The notes under the pieces were generated by a model, which saw only the letters and a program-made list of their open reading frames with translations, was not told where the DNA came from and did not search any database. The position numbers were made by a program, and so were the translations under genes. A stretch of 43,633 bases of DNA from an uncultured Parafilimonas sp. (GTDB lineage Bacteria; Bacteroidota; Bacteroidia; Chitinophagales; Chitinophagaceae): positions 1 to 43,633 of the forward strand of contig CAIRZB010000107.1 of NCBI GenBank assembly GCA_903882935.1, given 5' to 3'. This document shows positions 25,386 to 34,124 of this stretch, piece by piece (positions within the stretch are counted from its first letter, which is position 1; each line of letters begins with the position of its first letter).

Positions 25386-26291
25386 ATGCTATGGGGAATT
25401 GACTTGGGGGGAACAAAGATTGAGGGCGTGATATTACCCTCCATTACCAATGTAAAGCCTGTGTTGCGAAAACGCATTGACACAGAGGCATACAAGGGCT
25501 ATGACCATATTGTAGCACAAATTAGCAAGCTGGTTGAGCAAATGATTGAAATGAGTGGCATTATGCCGCAAAAAATAGGCATAGGCACGCCCGGTATTTT
25601 TGACCCCGTGTTACAGGGTATGAAAAACTGTAACAGTGTTGCGTTAAACGGCCAGCCTTTAAAAAAAGACTTGGAGGACATTTTGGGGGTTGATATTGTG
25701 CTTGCCAACGATGCCAATTGCTTTGCTTTGGCCGAAACCCATTGGGGCGTGGTAAAAGAAAAAAAGCTGGGCGCCAAGGTTGTATTTGGTATTATTTTGG
25801 GTACAGGCGTGGGCGGCGGTATAGTGGTTGACGGCAAAGTGTGGAATGGGTTGCATGGCATTGGCGGGGAATGGGGGCATAATTTTTTAGACGAAAGTGG
25901 TGGGCCCTGCTACTGCGGTAAATCGGGCTGTGTTGAAACCATTCTTTCAGGGCCGGGGCTACAAAGGTATTATGCTGGGCTAACTGGTGAAAATATTACT
26001 TTGAAAGATATATTGGCGAGGCATAAAGACGGTAAAGATGATGCTGCCAATAAAACCATTGAAAGGTTGGTGCATTATTTTGGCAAAGGGGTATCGGTAA
26101 TAACCAACATATTAGACCCCGATGTGATAGTTGTTGGCGGAGGCGTTGGCAATATTGATGAGCTTTATACAAAAGGGTACGAATGGCTGAAATATTTTAT
26201 ATTTAACAATGGGGTTAAAGTATCGGTATTAAAGCCCTCGTTGGGCGACAGTGCAGGGGTGTTTGGGGCTGCGGCCCTGGTGGCTGAATAA
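25386..26291 (+). CDS. ROK-family sugar kinase
   Basis: The 301-residue protein carries the ATP-binding GIDLGGTKIEGV, the catalytic-Asp region LANDANCFALAE, GTGVGGGIVVDGKVWNG and the ROK zinc site GHNFLDESGGPCYCGKSGCVE. Glucokinase or fructokinase activity is typical. The divergent sugar MFS transporter supports a role in phosphorylating an imported hexose. I start at the ATG at 25386; an in-frame TTG two codons earlier (25380) is less likely. A near-consensus -7 box (TAAATTTA) lies about 8 bases before the ATG, unusually close. Confidence 0.92.
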   Translation: MLWGIDLGGTKIEGVILPSITNVKPVLRKRIDTEAYKGYDHIVAQISKLVEQMIEMSGIMPQKIGIGTPGIFDPVLQGMKNCNSVALNGQPLKKDLEDILGVDIVLANDANCFALAETHWGVVKEKKLGAKVVFGIILGTGVGGGIVVDGKVWNGLHGIGGEWGHNFLDESGGPCYCGKSGCVETILSGPGLQRYYAGLTGENITLKDILARHKDGKDDAANKTIERLVHYFGKGVSVITNILDPDVIVVGGGVGNIDELYTKGYEWLKYFIFNNGVKVSVLKPSLGDSAGVFGAAALVAE

Positions 26292-26402
26292 TTCTACAAA
26301 AAAAACCAGTATTTGCCGTTTGCGTGCCTAGTTAACATGCTTTTTTAGTTAGCAAATGAATATAAGATAGTGCATTTTTAAAAAAACACGTTTATTTGTG
26401 CC

Positions 26403-26981
26403 ATGCGAAGTACACAACTGCTTATACTGTTTTTGGCATTGGTTTTTGCCTGTAGCGTAAATGCCCAGTTTAGAAAAATTGATACCGTTGGCAAAATGGG
26501 GGATGTAGGCTTTAAAGTATTCTGCGCCAATAAAAAAATTGACAATAACCCTATTACCATAAGCCCTGTTGGCTTTAAAGGTAGTGCCAGGCCAGGTTAT
26601 TTTAACCTTAAAGGCGTTGTGACTAAAATTGCTGTGGATGATTTTAATGATGACGGCTTTCCTGACTTGGTGGTTTTTGTATATTCTGGCGACAGTACTG
26701 AAAAAGGCAATGTGATTGCCATCTGTTCACACGAAAATACCGATATAATTCCTGCCTATTTCACTGATATTTATAACGACCCCAAGTTGCGCATAGGCTA
26801 TAGAGGGCATGATGTATTTACTGTTTTTGCTGGTACTTTGCTGCGTACTTTTCCTATTTACAAGCCCGAAGACACGGATACCCCAACCGGCGGCAAACGC
26901 GTGGTACAATACAAAATAATGACTGGCGAGGGCGGCAGCCTTATGTTTAAAATGCTGCGCACGTACGAAAAACAGGAGTAA
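26403..26981 (+). CDS. Exported protein with FG-GAP/VCBS-like calcium-loop motif
   Basis: The 192-residue precursor has a signal peptide (MRSTQLLILFLALVFACSVNAQ). Near residues 79-95 it contains VDDFNDDGFPDLVVFVY, which matches the D-x-N-x-D-G-x-x-D loop of FG-GAP/VCBS repeats that bind calcium. Only one unit is evident. I do not recognise the whole protein. It precedes the mla genes by 82 bases on the same strand. A functional link to lipid transport is possible but unproven. Confidence 0.75.
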   Translation: MRSTQLLILFLALVFACSVNAQFRKIDTVGKMGDVGFKVFCANKKIDNNPITISPVGFKGSARPGYFNLKGVVTKIAVDDFNDDGFPDLVVFVYSGDSTEKGNVIAICSHENTDIIPAYFTDIYNDPKLRIGYRGHDVFTVFAGTLLRTFPIYKPEDTDTPTGGKRVVQYKIMTGEGGSLMFKMLRTYEKQE

Positions 26982-27063
26982 GTTACCCCATCTTTAGCCT
27001 TGCTATCATTTATCAATATTAGCAGCCCGCAAATTAGGCACGCTTTTGGCCTGTGGTATTGCT

Positions 27064-27837
27064 ATGGCAGCAGATTCTTCCGCAATAAAAAAATTACTTG
27101 AAAAAATAGGGGAGCAGGGTTTGTTTTTCAAAGCTTTTGTTAGAAACCTATTTAAACCAGGTTTTGAATGGAGTGAATTTTTGCGGCAGTGCTATTTTAT
27201 AGGCTACGGTACGGTTGGCATAGTAATGTTAACGGGCTTTATATTGGGTTTTGTGTTAACACTGCAAAGTCTGCCCACCCTGCAACAGTTTGGCGCACAA
27301 ACTTTTGTGCCTGCAATGGTATCCGTATCGGTTGTACGCGAAATAGGCCCTGTGATAACGGCCCTAATTTGCGCCGGCAAAATAGCATCTGGCATTGGTG
27401 CAGAGCTTGGCAGTATGAAGGTAAGCGAACAGATTGACGCCATGCAGGTATCTGGTGCAAACCCAGTGCAATATTTGGTTGTTACCCGCATTTTGGCTTG
27501 CTTATTAATGATACCCTTGCTTACCATGGTGGCTGATGGAATGGCTTTTTTAGGCGGGTTTACCGGCATTAATGTTAAAGGCGGCATGAGTTCCATACTA
27601 TATTTCAGAAAAACTTTCGGCGGCCTCAGCTTTACCGATTTATATCCGGCAATCATAAAAACTTTCTTTTTTGGGTTCATTATAGGGTTTGTAGGCTGCT
27701 ATAAAGGCTTCAATTCAAACAAGGGCACAGAAAGTGTTGGCCTCGCGGCCAACTCGGCGGTGGTGGCGGCTTCTATCGGTATCATAATTGTTGATGCGGT
27801 TGCCGTACAGCTCACTTCGTCATTGGTGTATAACTGA
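27064..27837 (+). CDS. mlaE: MlaE-family ABC transporter permease
   Basis: This 257-residue permease belongs to the Mla/MCE lipid transport family, moving phospholipid between the inner and outer membranes. Typical text includes GFILGFVLTLQSLPTLQQFG, VREIGPVITALICAGKIASGIGAELGSMKVSEQIDAM and the C-terminal GCYKGFNSNKGTESVG. About five membrane segments are visible. I start at the ATG at 27064; a TTG at 27046 is in frame but less likely. mlaF follows after 9 bases and mlaD 7 bases after that. Confidence 0.94.
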   Translation: MAADSSAIKKLLEKIGEQGLFFKAFVRNLFKPGFEWSEFLRQCYFIGYGTVGIVMLTGFILGFVLTLQSLPTLQQFGAQTFVPAMVSVSVVREIGPVITALICAGKIASGIGAELGSMKVSEQIDAMQVSGANPVQYLVVTRILACLLMIPLLTMVADGMAFLGGFTGINVKGGMSSILYFRKTFGGLSFTDLYPAIIKTFFFGFIIGFVGCYKGFNSNKGTESVGLAANSAVVAASIGIIIVDAVAVQLTSSLVYN

Positions 27838-27846
27838 TTAAACAGC

Positions 27847-28575
27847 ATGGAAAACATTATTGAACTGGCCGGCATTAAAAAGTCGTTCGGAACCCTGGAA
27901 GAACTGAAGGAGATAAACCTGGTGGTAAAAAAAGGGGAAAACGTGGTAGTGATTGGCAAGAGCGGCCAAGGCAAGTCAGTAACCATAAAGTGCATTGCCG
28001 GCATGATAGTGCCCGACGCTGGCAGCATAAAAGTTTTTAACAATGAGGTGACTGATATGGATGAGGATGCGTTAAGGGCTTTAAGGATACGGATGGGTTT
28101 TTTGTTTCAAAGCGGGGCATTGTACGATTCAATGACGGTGCGGGAGAACCTGGCCTTTCCGTTACGGAGGGTGTTAAAAATTAAAGACGAGGAAGAAATA
28201 GAGGCACGGTCGGTGGAGGTATTAGATGCCGTCGGGCTTTCTGGTGCGCTAGACAAAATGCCAGCTGAGTTGTCTGGAGGCATGCGAAAGCGAATGGGCC
28301 TTGCCAGAACAATTATAGTGAAGCCTGAAATAATGTTGTACGACGAACCCACCACAGGGCTTGACACGATAACCTCAAGGGAAATTAGTGCGCTGATTTG
28401 TAGCATAAAAGAAAAATACAAAACAACATCCGTTATTATCACCCACGATATGGCCTGCGCGAAAATTACCGCAGACAGGATGGTTATTATTAACGATGGT
28501 ATATGTATTGCCAACGGAACTTACGGGGAACTTGAACACTCAACCGACAAATTAATAGGCTCATTTTTTAAATAA
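27847..28575 (+). CDS. mlaF: MlaF-family ABC transporter ATPase
   Basis: The 242-residue ATPase has Walker A GKSGQGKSV near residues 38-46, the Q-loop FLFQSGALYDSMTVREN, signature LSGGMRKRMGLART, Walker B IMLYDEPTTGLD and H-loop IITHDMA. SGALYDSMTV is characteristic of MlaF rather than other ABC ATPases. It should energise MlaE at the inner membrane. It is the middle gene of the tightly spaced E-F-D operon. MlaB and MlaC homologues are not present here, as is common in Bacteroidota. Confidence 0.95.
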   Translation: MENIIELAGIKKSFGTLEELKEINLVVKKGENVVVIGKSGQGKSVTIKCIAGMIVPDAGSIKVFNNEVTDMDEDALRALRIRMGFLFQSGALYDSMTVRENLAFPLRRVLKIKDEEEIEARSVEVLDAVGLSGALDKMPAELSGGMRKRMGLARTIIVKPEIMLYDEPTTGLDTITSREISALICSIKEKYKTTSVIITHDMACAKITADRMVIINDGICIANGTYGELEHSTDKLIGSFFK

Positions 28576-28582
28576 AGTAACT

Positions 28583-29338
28583 ATGAAAACCACAGGGGGG
28601 CAAAAAATAAAAACGGGCATTTTTGTATTGGTAGCAATTGGCGTTTTGTTGCTTACGATATTTATGATAGGCAGGCAAAAAAGCCTTTTTACCAATACTT
28701 TTTCAGTATATGCCAACTTTAAGAATGTGTCGGGGCTACAAACCGGAAATTTTGTGCGGTTTGCTGGTATAAACGTAGGTACAGTCAGTGATATCAGCAT
28801 CACAAACGACAGCACCGTACGGGTGGATATTTTGTTGCAGACCAGGGTAAAACCTTATATTAAGTCAGACTCAAAAGCCAGTATTGCCAGTGACGGGTTA
28901 ATGGGCGATAAATTGGTGCAGATAGCTGCGGGTAGCGACAGTGCTAAATTGCTGAAGGGCAACCAAGTAACAGGGGTTGAGCCGATGGACATGGATAAGA
29001 TTATGAAAAAGATTGAGCTGATTGCCGACAACGCCGGTGCCATAACCGGCGACCTTGCCAGCATAGTGGGCAAAGTAAACAACGGCAAAGGGTCGCTGGG
29101 TAAGCTACTAAACAGCAACGACTTTGAAAGGAGCATCCAGTCTACCGTAGAATCAACCAATAAAACCGTGCAAAACATTGGTAAAGCGGCGGGCGGGGTT
29201 AGTGAAAATATGGAAGCGGCCAAGCATAGCTTTTTATTTAAGGGGTATTTTAAAAGGCGGGAGAAACAGCGATTGGCAGATTCTACCAAGGTGGCTGACA
29301 GCATTCGTAACACCAAGCGTGGGAGAAGAGGTAATTAA
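28583..29338 (+). CDS. mlaD: MlaD/MCE-domain protein
   Basis: The 251-residue protein has one N-terminal membrane anchor (IFVLVAIGVLLLTIFMIG, about residues 11-28) and an MCE domain at about 35-115 (YANFKNVSGLQTGNFVRFAGINVGTV, SIASDGLMGDKLVQIAAG). The remaining C-terminus is alpha-helical and ends in a highly basic tail (NTKRGRRGN). It should form the hexameric lipid-binding ring of the transporter in the periplasm. It is the last gene of the operon, which ends at the terminator at 29441-29471. Confidence 0.93.
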   Translation: MKTTGGQKIKTGIFVLVAIGVLLLTIFMIGRQKSLFTNTFSVYANFKNVSGLQTGNFVRFAGINVGTVSDISITNDSTVRVDILLQTRVKPYIKSDSKASIASDGLMGDKLVQIAAGSDSAKLLKGNQVTGVEPMDMDKIMKKIELIADNAGAITGDLASIVGKVNNGKGSLGKLLNSNDFERSIQSTVESTNKTVQNIGKAAGGVSENMEAAKHSFLFKGYFKRREKQRLADSTKVADSIRNTKRGRRGN

Positions 29339-29440
29339 CCAACTTGCGCCATAAAATGTGTAGGTAATTATGGCGGTATCAACAATTATATAAATATTAC
29401 CAAAAATTACCATTTCTAACACCCACATACTTATTTATGG

Positions 29441-29471
29441 AAAACGGCCCAATAAAAAGGGCCGTTTTTTT
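29441..29471 (+). terminator. Terminator of the mla operon
   Basis: AAAACGGCCC (29441-29450) pairs exactly with GGGCCGTTTT (29459-29468) around AATAAAAA, followed by more T. It separates mlaEFD from the leu cluster. The remaining 150 bases to leuC show no Leu-rich leader peptide or clear -33/-7 pair. Confidence 0.85.
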
Positions 29472-29624
29472 GGCAGAAATTTTTCAAAGCAACCCATAGC
29501 TGTACCAATTGTTTTTAGGGTTATTAAATAAAATCTACCCAAAATCGCCATTTTCCAGTAGTTTTTCCCAACTTTGCAATTCTTTTTTTGATACCTGTTA
29601 GGTAATGTATAAAAATATTGGAAA

Positions 29625-31028
29625 ATGAGCAATTCATTAAGTACGCTGTTTGATAAGGTGTGGGATGCCCACGTGGTGCGCAAGATTGAGGATGGTCCGG
29701 ATGTGCTGTTTATCGACAGGCATTTTATTCACGAAGTAACCAGCCCCGTTGCTTTTTTGGGTATGGAAAGCAGGGGTGTTAAAGTGCTTTTCCCGGAACG
29801 CACATTTGCTACCGCCGACCATAACACCCCAACCATTAACCAGCACCTACCGGTGAAAGATGCTTTGAGTGCCAACCAATTAGATGCGCTGGAGCGTAAT
29901 ACTGCCAAATACGGCATAAGCCATTGGGGCTTAGGTAACCCCAAAAACGGCATAGTGCATGTGGTAGGCCCCGAAAACGGCATTACCCAGCCCGGTATGA
30001 CCATTGTTTGCGGAGACAGCCATACCAGCACACACGGTGCGTTTGGCGCGATAGCGTTTGGAATCGGTACGTCAGAAGTAGAAATGGTGCTTTCTTCCCA
30101 ATGTATTATGCAGCCGAAGCCTAAAAAAATGCGCATCAGTGTTAACGGTATGCTTAGTAAGGCTGTTACGCCAAAAGATGTGATACTTTATATAATCGCC
30201 AAAATATCTGCCAGCGGTGCCACAGGTTATTTTGTGGAGTACGCGGGTGACGTGTTTGAAAACATGAGCATGGAAGGCCGCATGACGGTTTGCAACATGA
30301 GCATTGAAATGGGCGCGCGCGGCGGCATGATAGCCCCGGATGAAACAACCTTTAACTACATTAACGGCCGTGAAAAGGCCCCCAAAGGCGAAGCTTGGGA
30401 CAAAGCATTGGCTTATTGGCAAACCCTGAAAACAGACGAAGGTGCAACGTTTGACAAAGAATATACCTTTAGTGCGGCAGATATTGAGCCGATGATTACC
30501 TATGGCACAAACCCTGGCATGGGCTTAGGCATTAGCCAGCACATACCTAAGGCGTTTGATTTGGAAGGCGGTGTATCGTCTTATGAAAAAGCGCTTAGCT
30601 ACATGGGCTTTCATGAAGAAGACGCCATGATAGGCAAGCCGGTAGACTATGTGTTTATAGGCAGTTGCACCAATGGCCGCATTGAGGATTTTAGGGCTTT
30701 TGCATCCATTGTAAAGGGCCGCAAAAAAGCCGACAATGTTACTGCTTGGATAGTACCCGGCAGCCATATTGTAGAGCAACAAATAAAAGAAGAGGGTATA
30801 CTTGACATATTAACAGAAGCGGGGTTTGAGTTAAGGCAACCCGGTTGCTCAGCCTGTTTGGCAATGAACGACGATAAAGTGCCAAAGGGCAAATACGCCG
30901 TAAGTACCAGCAACCGCAATTTTGAAGGCCGCCAAGGCCCTGGTGCCCGCACATTATTGGCAAGCCCGTTAATGGCCGCCGCCGCCGCCGTAACAGGGGT
31001 GGTTACTGACCCGAGGGAACTTATTTGA
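29625..31028 (+). CDS. leuC: 3-isopropylmalate dehydratase large subunit
   Basis: LeuC with LeuD isomerises 2- to 3-isopropylmalate in leucine synthesis. The 467-residue length is standard for the bacterial type. The [4Fe-4S] cysteines are C348 in GSCTNGR and C408/C411 in [10 protein letters not shown], almost the same positions as in E. coli LeuC (347/407/410). [25 protein letters not shown] is also typical. Its TGA stop lies within the first unit of a TTTGAAAA repeat element, and leuD starts 119 bases downstream. Confidence 0.97.
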   Translation: MSNSLSTLFDKVWDAHVVRKIEDGPDVLFIDRHFIHEVTSPVAFLGMESRGVKVLFPERTFATADHNTPTINQHLPVKDALSANQLDALERNTAKYGISHWGLGNPKNGIVHVVGPENGITQPGMTIVCGDSHTSTHGAFGAIAFGIGTSEVEMVLSSQCIMQPKPKKMRISVNGMLSKAVTPKDVILYIIAKISASGATGYFVEYAGDVFENMSMEGRMTVCNMSIEMGARGGMIAPDETTFNYINGREKAPKGEAWDKALAYWQTLKTDEGATFDKEYTFSAADIEPMITYGTNPGMGLGISQHIPKAFDLEGGVSSYEKALSYMGFHEEDAMIGKPVDYVFIGSCTNGRIEDFRAFASIVKGRKKADNVTAWIVPGSHIVEQQIKEEGILDILTEAGFELRQPGCSACLAMNDDKVPKGKYAVSTSNRNFEGRQGPGARTLLASPLMAAAAAVTGVVTDPRELI

Positions 31029-31124
31029 AAATGAGGTAATTTGAAAATTTGAAAATGAGTCTATTAAGTCTTTGGGTTTTCAAATTTTCAAATTGCATTC
31101 TTTCATTTTCAAATTTTCAAATTA
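31023..31124. repeat. TTTGAAAA repeat element, copy 2, 22-bp perfect hairpin within the leu cluster
   Basis: The arm at 31037-31058 is exactly inverted at 31103-31124 (22 bp). A second right arm at 31077-31094 can pair with 18 of the same bases, so two exclusive hairpins are possible. A partial direct copy at 31023-31034 includes the leuC stop codon. It fills the leuC-leuD spacer and is related to the copy at 23696-23823. Confidence 0.85.
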
Positions 31125-31147
31125 ATTAATTTCCAAATTAAATACGA

Positions 31148-31744
31148 ATGGCTTACGATAAATTTACCGTGCTTACCAGCACCGCAGTGCCACTGCCGAT
31201 TGAGAATGTGGATACTGACCAGATTATACCGGCCCGCTTTTTAAAGGCTACCGAGCGCAAGAGCTTTGGCGACAACCTGTTCCGCGATTGGCGGTACAAT
31301 GCCGACGACAGCCCTAAGCAAGATTTTGTATTAAATAACCCCATCTACACTGGTAAAATATTGGTGGCAGGCAAAAATTTTGGCAGCGGCAGCAGCCGCG
31401 AGCATGCCGCTTGGGCTTTGTACGATTATGGTTTCCGTTGCGTAGTATCCAGTTTTTTTGCGGATATTTTTAAGGGTAATTCTTTAAACATCGGATTGCT
31501 ACCTGTAACGGTTAGCCCTGAATTTTTAGATAAGATTTTTACTGCTATTGAAGCAGACCCAAATACACAGATTGAAGTAAGCCTACCAGAACAAACCATT
31601 ACTATTTTGGCGACTGGCGAGTTAGAACCCTTTGTAATTAACGGTTACAAAAAGCATAATATGCTTAATGGATTTGACGATATTGACTACCTACAGGCCA
31701 TGAAAGCCGAGATACAACAGTTTGTTGAAACAAGTGTGTATTAG
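31148..31744 (+). CDS. leuD: 3-isopropylmalate dehydratase small subunit
   Basis: The 198-residue LeuD shows [14 protein letters not shown] near the N-terminus and the swivel-domain loop [17 protein letters not shown], which binds substrate in the LeuCD complex. Length is normal. It follows leuC across the repeat hairpin and precedes the synthase gene by 49 bases. LeuC and LeuD are needed in equal amounts, so the intervening hairpin is notable. Confidence 0.97.
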   Translation: MAYDKFTVLTSTAVPLPIENVDTDQIIPARFLKATERKSFGDNLFRDWRYNADDSPKQDFVLNNPIYTGKILVAGKNFGSGSSREHAAWALYDYGFRCVVSSFFADIFKGNSLNIGLLPVTVSPEFLDKIFTAIEADPNTQIEVSLPEQTITILATGELEPFVINGYKKHNMLNGFDDIDYLQAMKAEIQQFVETSVY

Positions 31745-31793
31745 GTGGTAGGCATTAAATAAAACCCATCCACTTTGGTAGGCTGGGATAAAC

Positions 31794-33317
31794 TTGAACA
31801 AATTGCCACGACATATTGAAATAATGGATACCACGCTGCGCGACGGCGAACAAACAAGTGGGGTATCTTTTTCTGCTTCGGAAAAATTAACCATCGCCCA
31901 GTTGTTATTGACAGAGGTGAAGGTTGACAGGATTGAGATAGCCTCGGCCCGCGTATCGGAAGGCGAATTTCAGGCCGTTAAAAAAATTACTACTTGGGCC
32001 GCAGAAAACGGTTATTTGGGCCAGGTAGAGGTGCTTACGTTTGTTGACGGCGAAACATCCATACAATGGATGCTAACATCCGGTGCCAAAGTAATGAACC
32101 TGCTCACCAAAGGTTCCCTCAACCACCTCACACACCAGTTAAAGAAAACACCGGCCCAACATTTTGCCGAAGTAGGCAAGGTGATAGTGCTAGCCCAAGC
32201 AAACGGTATTGAAACCAATGTGTATTTGGAGGACTGGAGCAACGGCATGCGCAACTCGCCAGACTATGTGTTGGCGTACTTGGATTTTTTACAAACCCAA
32301 CCCATAAAACGTATTCTGTTGCCCGATACATTGGGTGTATTGGTACCCTCTGAGGCGTATGAATATGTTCACCAGCTGGTGCAACGCTACCCCAATACGC
32401 ATTTTGATTTTCATGCCCATAACGATTACGATTTGGGTACAGCCAATGTTTTGGAGGCCGTTAAAGCTGGCGCGCACGGGTTGCACTTAACCATAAACGG
32501 CATGGGCGAGCGGGCAGGCAATGCCCCGTTGGCCAGTGCCATTGCGGTGCTGAATGATTATGTAAAGGAGGTTAGCACCTCCGTGGTGGAAAAAAGCCTG
32601 TATACCGTAAGCAAACTGGTGGAAACTTTCTCTGGTTTCCGCATACCTGTTAACAAGCCTGTGGTAGGCGAGAACGTGTTTACCCAAACAGCGGGCATAC
32701 ATGCCGACGGAGATAAAAAGAACAATCTTTATTATAACGACTTGATGCCGGAGCGCTTTGGGCGCGAACGTAAGTACGCGCTTGGCAAAACCAGCGGCAA
32801 GGCAAATATTGAAAACAACCTGCAGCAGCTTGGCATAAAACTGTCTGACGAGGACCTGAAGAAAGTCACCCAAAAGGTGATAGAATTGGGCGACCGTAAA
32901 GAGGTGGTTACCCAGGCCGATTTGCCTTACATCATTTCCGATATTTTAGACAGTAAGGCCGTAGCAGAAAAGGTGCAGGTTGAAAATTACGTGCTTACCC
33001 ACAGCAAAAACCTGCGCCCTTCAGTAACGTTGAAGATTGTTGTAAACGGAGAAACCTTTGAAGAGCATGCCCAAGGCGACGGCCAATACGATGCATTTAT
33101 GAATGCCCTTAAAAAGGTGTACAAGCAAAAAGGGTTGGAGCTGCCTGTGTTAACGGATTACGCCGTGCGCATTCCGCCGGGTGGTAAGTCAGACGCGTTG
33201 TGTGAAACCATCATCACCTGGGGGCATGAAAACCGCGAATTTAAAACCCGCGGGCTTGACAGTGACCAAACCGTGGCGGCGATTAAAGCCACGCAGAAGA
33301 TGCTAAACCAGATATAA
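31794..33317 (+). CDS. 2-isopropylmalate / (R)-citramalate synthase family protein
   Basis: The 507-residue enzyme has the DRE-TIM catalytic domain (IMDTTLRDGEQTSGVSF near residues 10-26, metal-binding FDFHAHNDYDLG, NGMGERAGNAPLAS). A C-terminal regulatory domain follows (about 390-507, ending in the IRAT-like KATQKMLNQI). Such enzymes condense acetyl-CoA with 2-ketoisovalerate (LeuA) or pyruvate (CimA); TSGVSF in place of the usual SPG text is typical of the second Bacteroidota paralogue. The only start that keeps the first strand is TTG at 31794, since TAG is in frame at 31779-31781 and the next ATG (31824) cuts into the catalytic motif. It lies in the leu cluster. Confidence 0.88.
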   Translation: MNKLPRHIEIMDTTLRDGEQTSGVSFSASEKLTIAQLLLTEVKVDRIEIASARVSEGEFQAVKKITTWAAENGYLGQVEVLTFVDGETSIQWMLTSGAKVMNLLTKGSLNHLTHQLKKTPAQHFAEVGKVIVLAQANGIETNVYLEDWSNGMRNSPDYVLAYLDFLQTQPIKRILLPDTLGVLVPSEAYEYVHQLVQRYPNTHFDFHAHNDYDLGTANVLEAVKAGAHGLHLTINGMGERAGNAPLASAIAVLNDYVKEVSTSVVEKSLYTVSKLVETFSGFRIPVNKPVVGENVFTQTAGIHADGDKKNNLYYNDLMPERFGRERKYALGKTSGKANIENNLQQLGIKLSDEDLKKVTQKVIELGDRKEVVTQADLPYIISDILDSKAVAEKVQVENYVLTHSKNLRPSVTLKIVVNGETFEEHAQGDGQYDAFMNALKKVYKQKGLELPVLTDYAVRIPPGGKSDALCETIITWGHENREFKTRGLDSDQTVAAIKATQKMLNQI

Positions 33318-33443
33318 AGGACAGCACCTGTTAATGAGGGCATTGTATTATTGGTATGCAGATTAGATAAATTTTGGTGGGGGAAGAAAATGCAACGCCT
33401 GGAAATGGAGAAAAGCAGTAGCTGACAATAAATTAACGCAAAA

Positions 33444-34040
33444 ATGAAATACGATCAGGTTTTGCTTTTATTGGTGTTTTTATCATTTTTTGCTAGTTGC
33501 CAGCAGCACCCTATTGACAATTTGCAACAATTTAAAAAGATTGATTCATCACTGCAGGTTTTGTCAGTAGCCGCTGATAGCAATTCTGTGGCTGGTTTAA
33601 ACCGCATAATTCAACTTAAAAAGGATAAGAATATCCAATTGGCGTTGAAGGCTGATGTTATCTCCCAATCGATAGAGAAAACCAATAAATACATTGATAG
33701 TTTGAATGATGAACTCAATTACTTAGATCCCGGGGGGCAAAGGCAGGATATTGGGGGGCGATTTTTTGGTGAACGTGGTGTCCGATCAATACTTGTTGTG
33801 AGATTTAACGATGTATATAATAGTTGTAATGCGGTTTTAGCCGATAGTTCAGTAAGGGGCAAAGCAAACGACATTGTTGTTTTGGAACGGGAGCAACTTT
33901 TGTCAAAAAATTGGCTGACAAAATTTGTACATGATACGCCGACTGTAGGAATAGTTTCGTTACTAAACAAGGTAAAAACCGATTGTGCTAAGCTGGCCGA
34001 ACTTTCGTTAAAAGGCGTTATAAATAAATTAGCGGACTAA
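33444..34040 (+). CDS. Lipoprotein of unknown function inside the leu cluster
   Basis: The 198-residue precursor has a lipoprotein signal (LLLLVFLSFFASC, Cys near 19). The mature part is mostly helical and polar, with repeated D/N/K-rich segments and no domain I recognise. It lies 126 bases after the synthase gene and 84 before leuB, interrupting an otherwise metabolic cluster. Codon use is slightly more AT-rich than in leuB. A TATATTTG -7-like box just after its stop (34042-34049) could serve leuB. It may be a later insertion. Confidence 0.7.
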   Translation: MKYDQVLLLLVFLSFFASCQQHPIDNLQQFKKIDSSLQVLSVAADSNSVAGLNRIIQLKKDKNIQLALKADVISQSIEKTNKYIDSLNDELNYLDPGGQRQDIGGRFFGERGVRSILVVRFNDVYNSCNAVLADSSVRGKANDIVVLEREQLLSKNWLTKFVHDTPTVGIVSLLNKVKTDCAKLAELSLKGVINKLAD

Positions 34041-34041
34041 G

Positions 34042-34049
34042 TATATTTG
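34042..34049 (+). promoter_or_regulatory. Candidate internal promoter for leuB
   Basis: TATATTTG fits the TAnnTTTG -7 consensus and lies 75 bases before the leuB ATG, just after the lipoprotein stop. No good -33 TTG is seen, so support is partial. Confidence 0.35.
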
Positions 34050-34124
34050 CCGCTTGGCTGTTACGTGAATGTCTTTTCGGCATTGACCCAATGACAACTA
34101 ACTTATTGACCCAAAAATTAATAT

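Noticed and set aside
29339-29624. Leucine attenuator leader peptide before leuC
   Set aside because: No short frame rich in Leu codons is found, and the only strong hairpin here belongs to the end of the mla operon.
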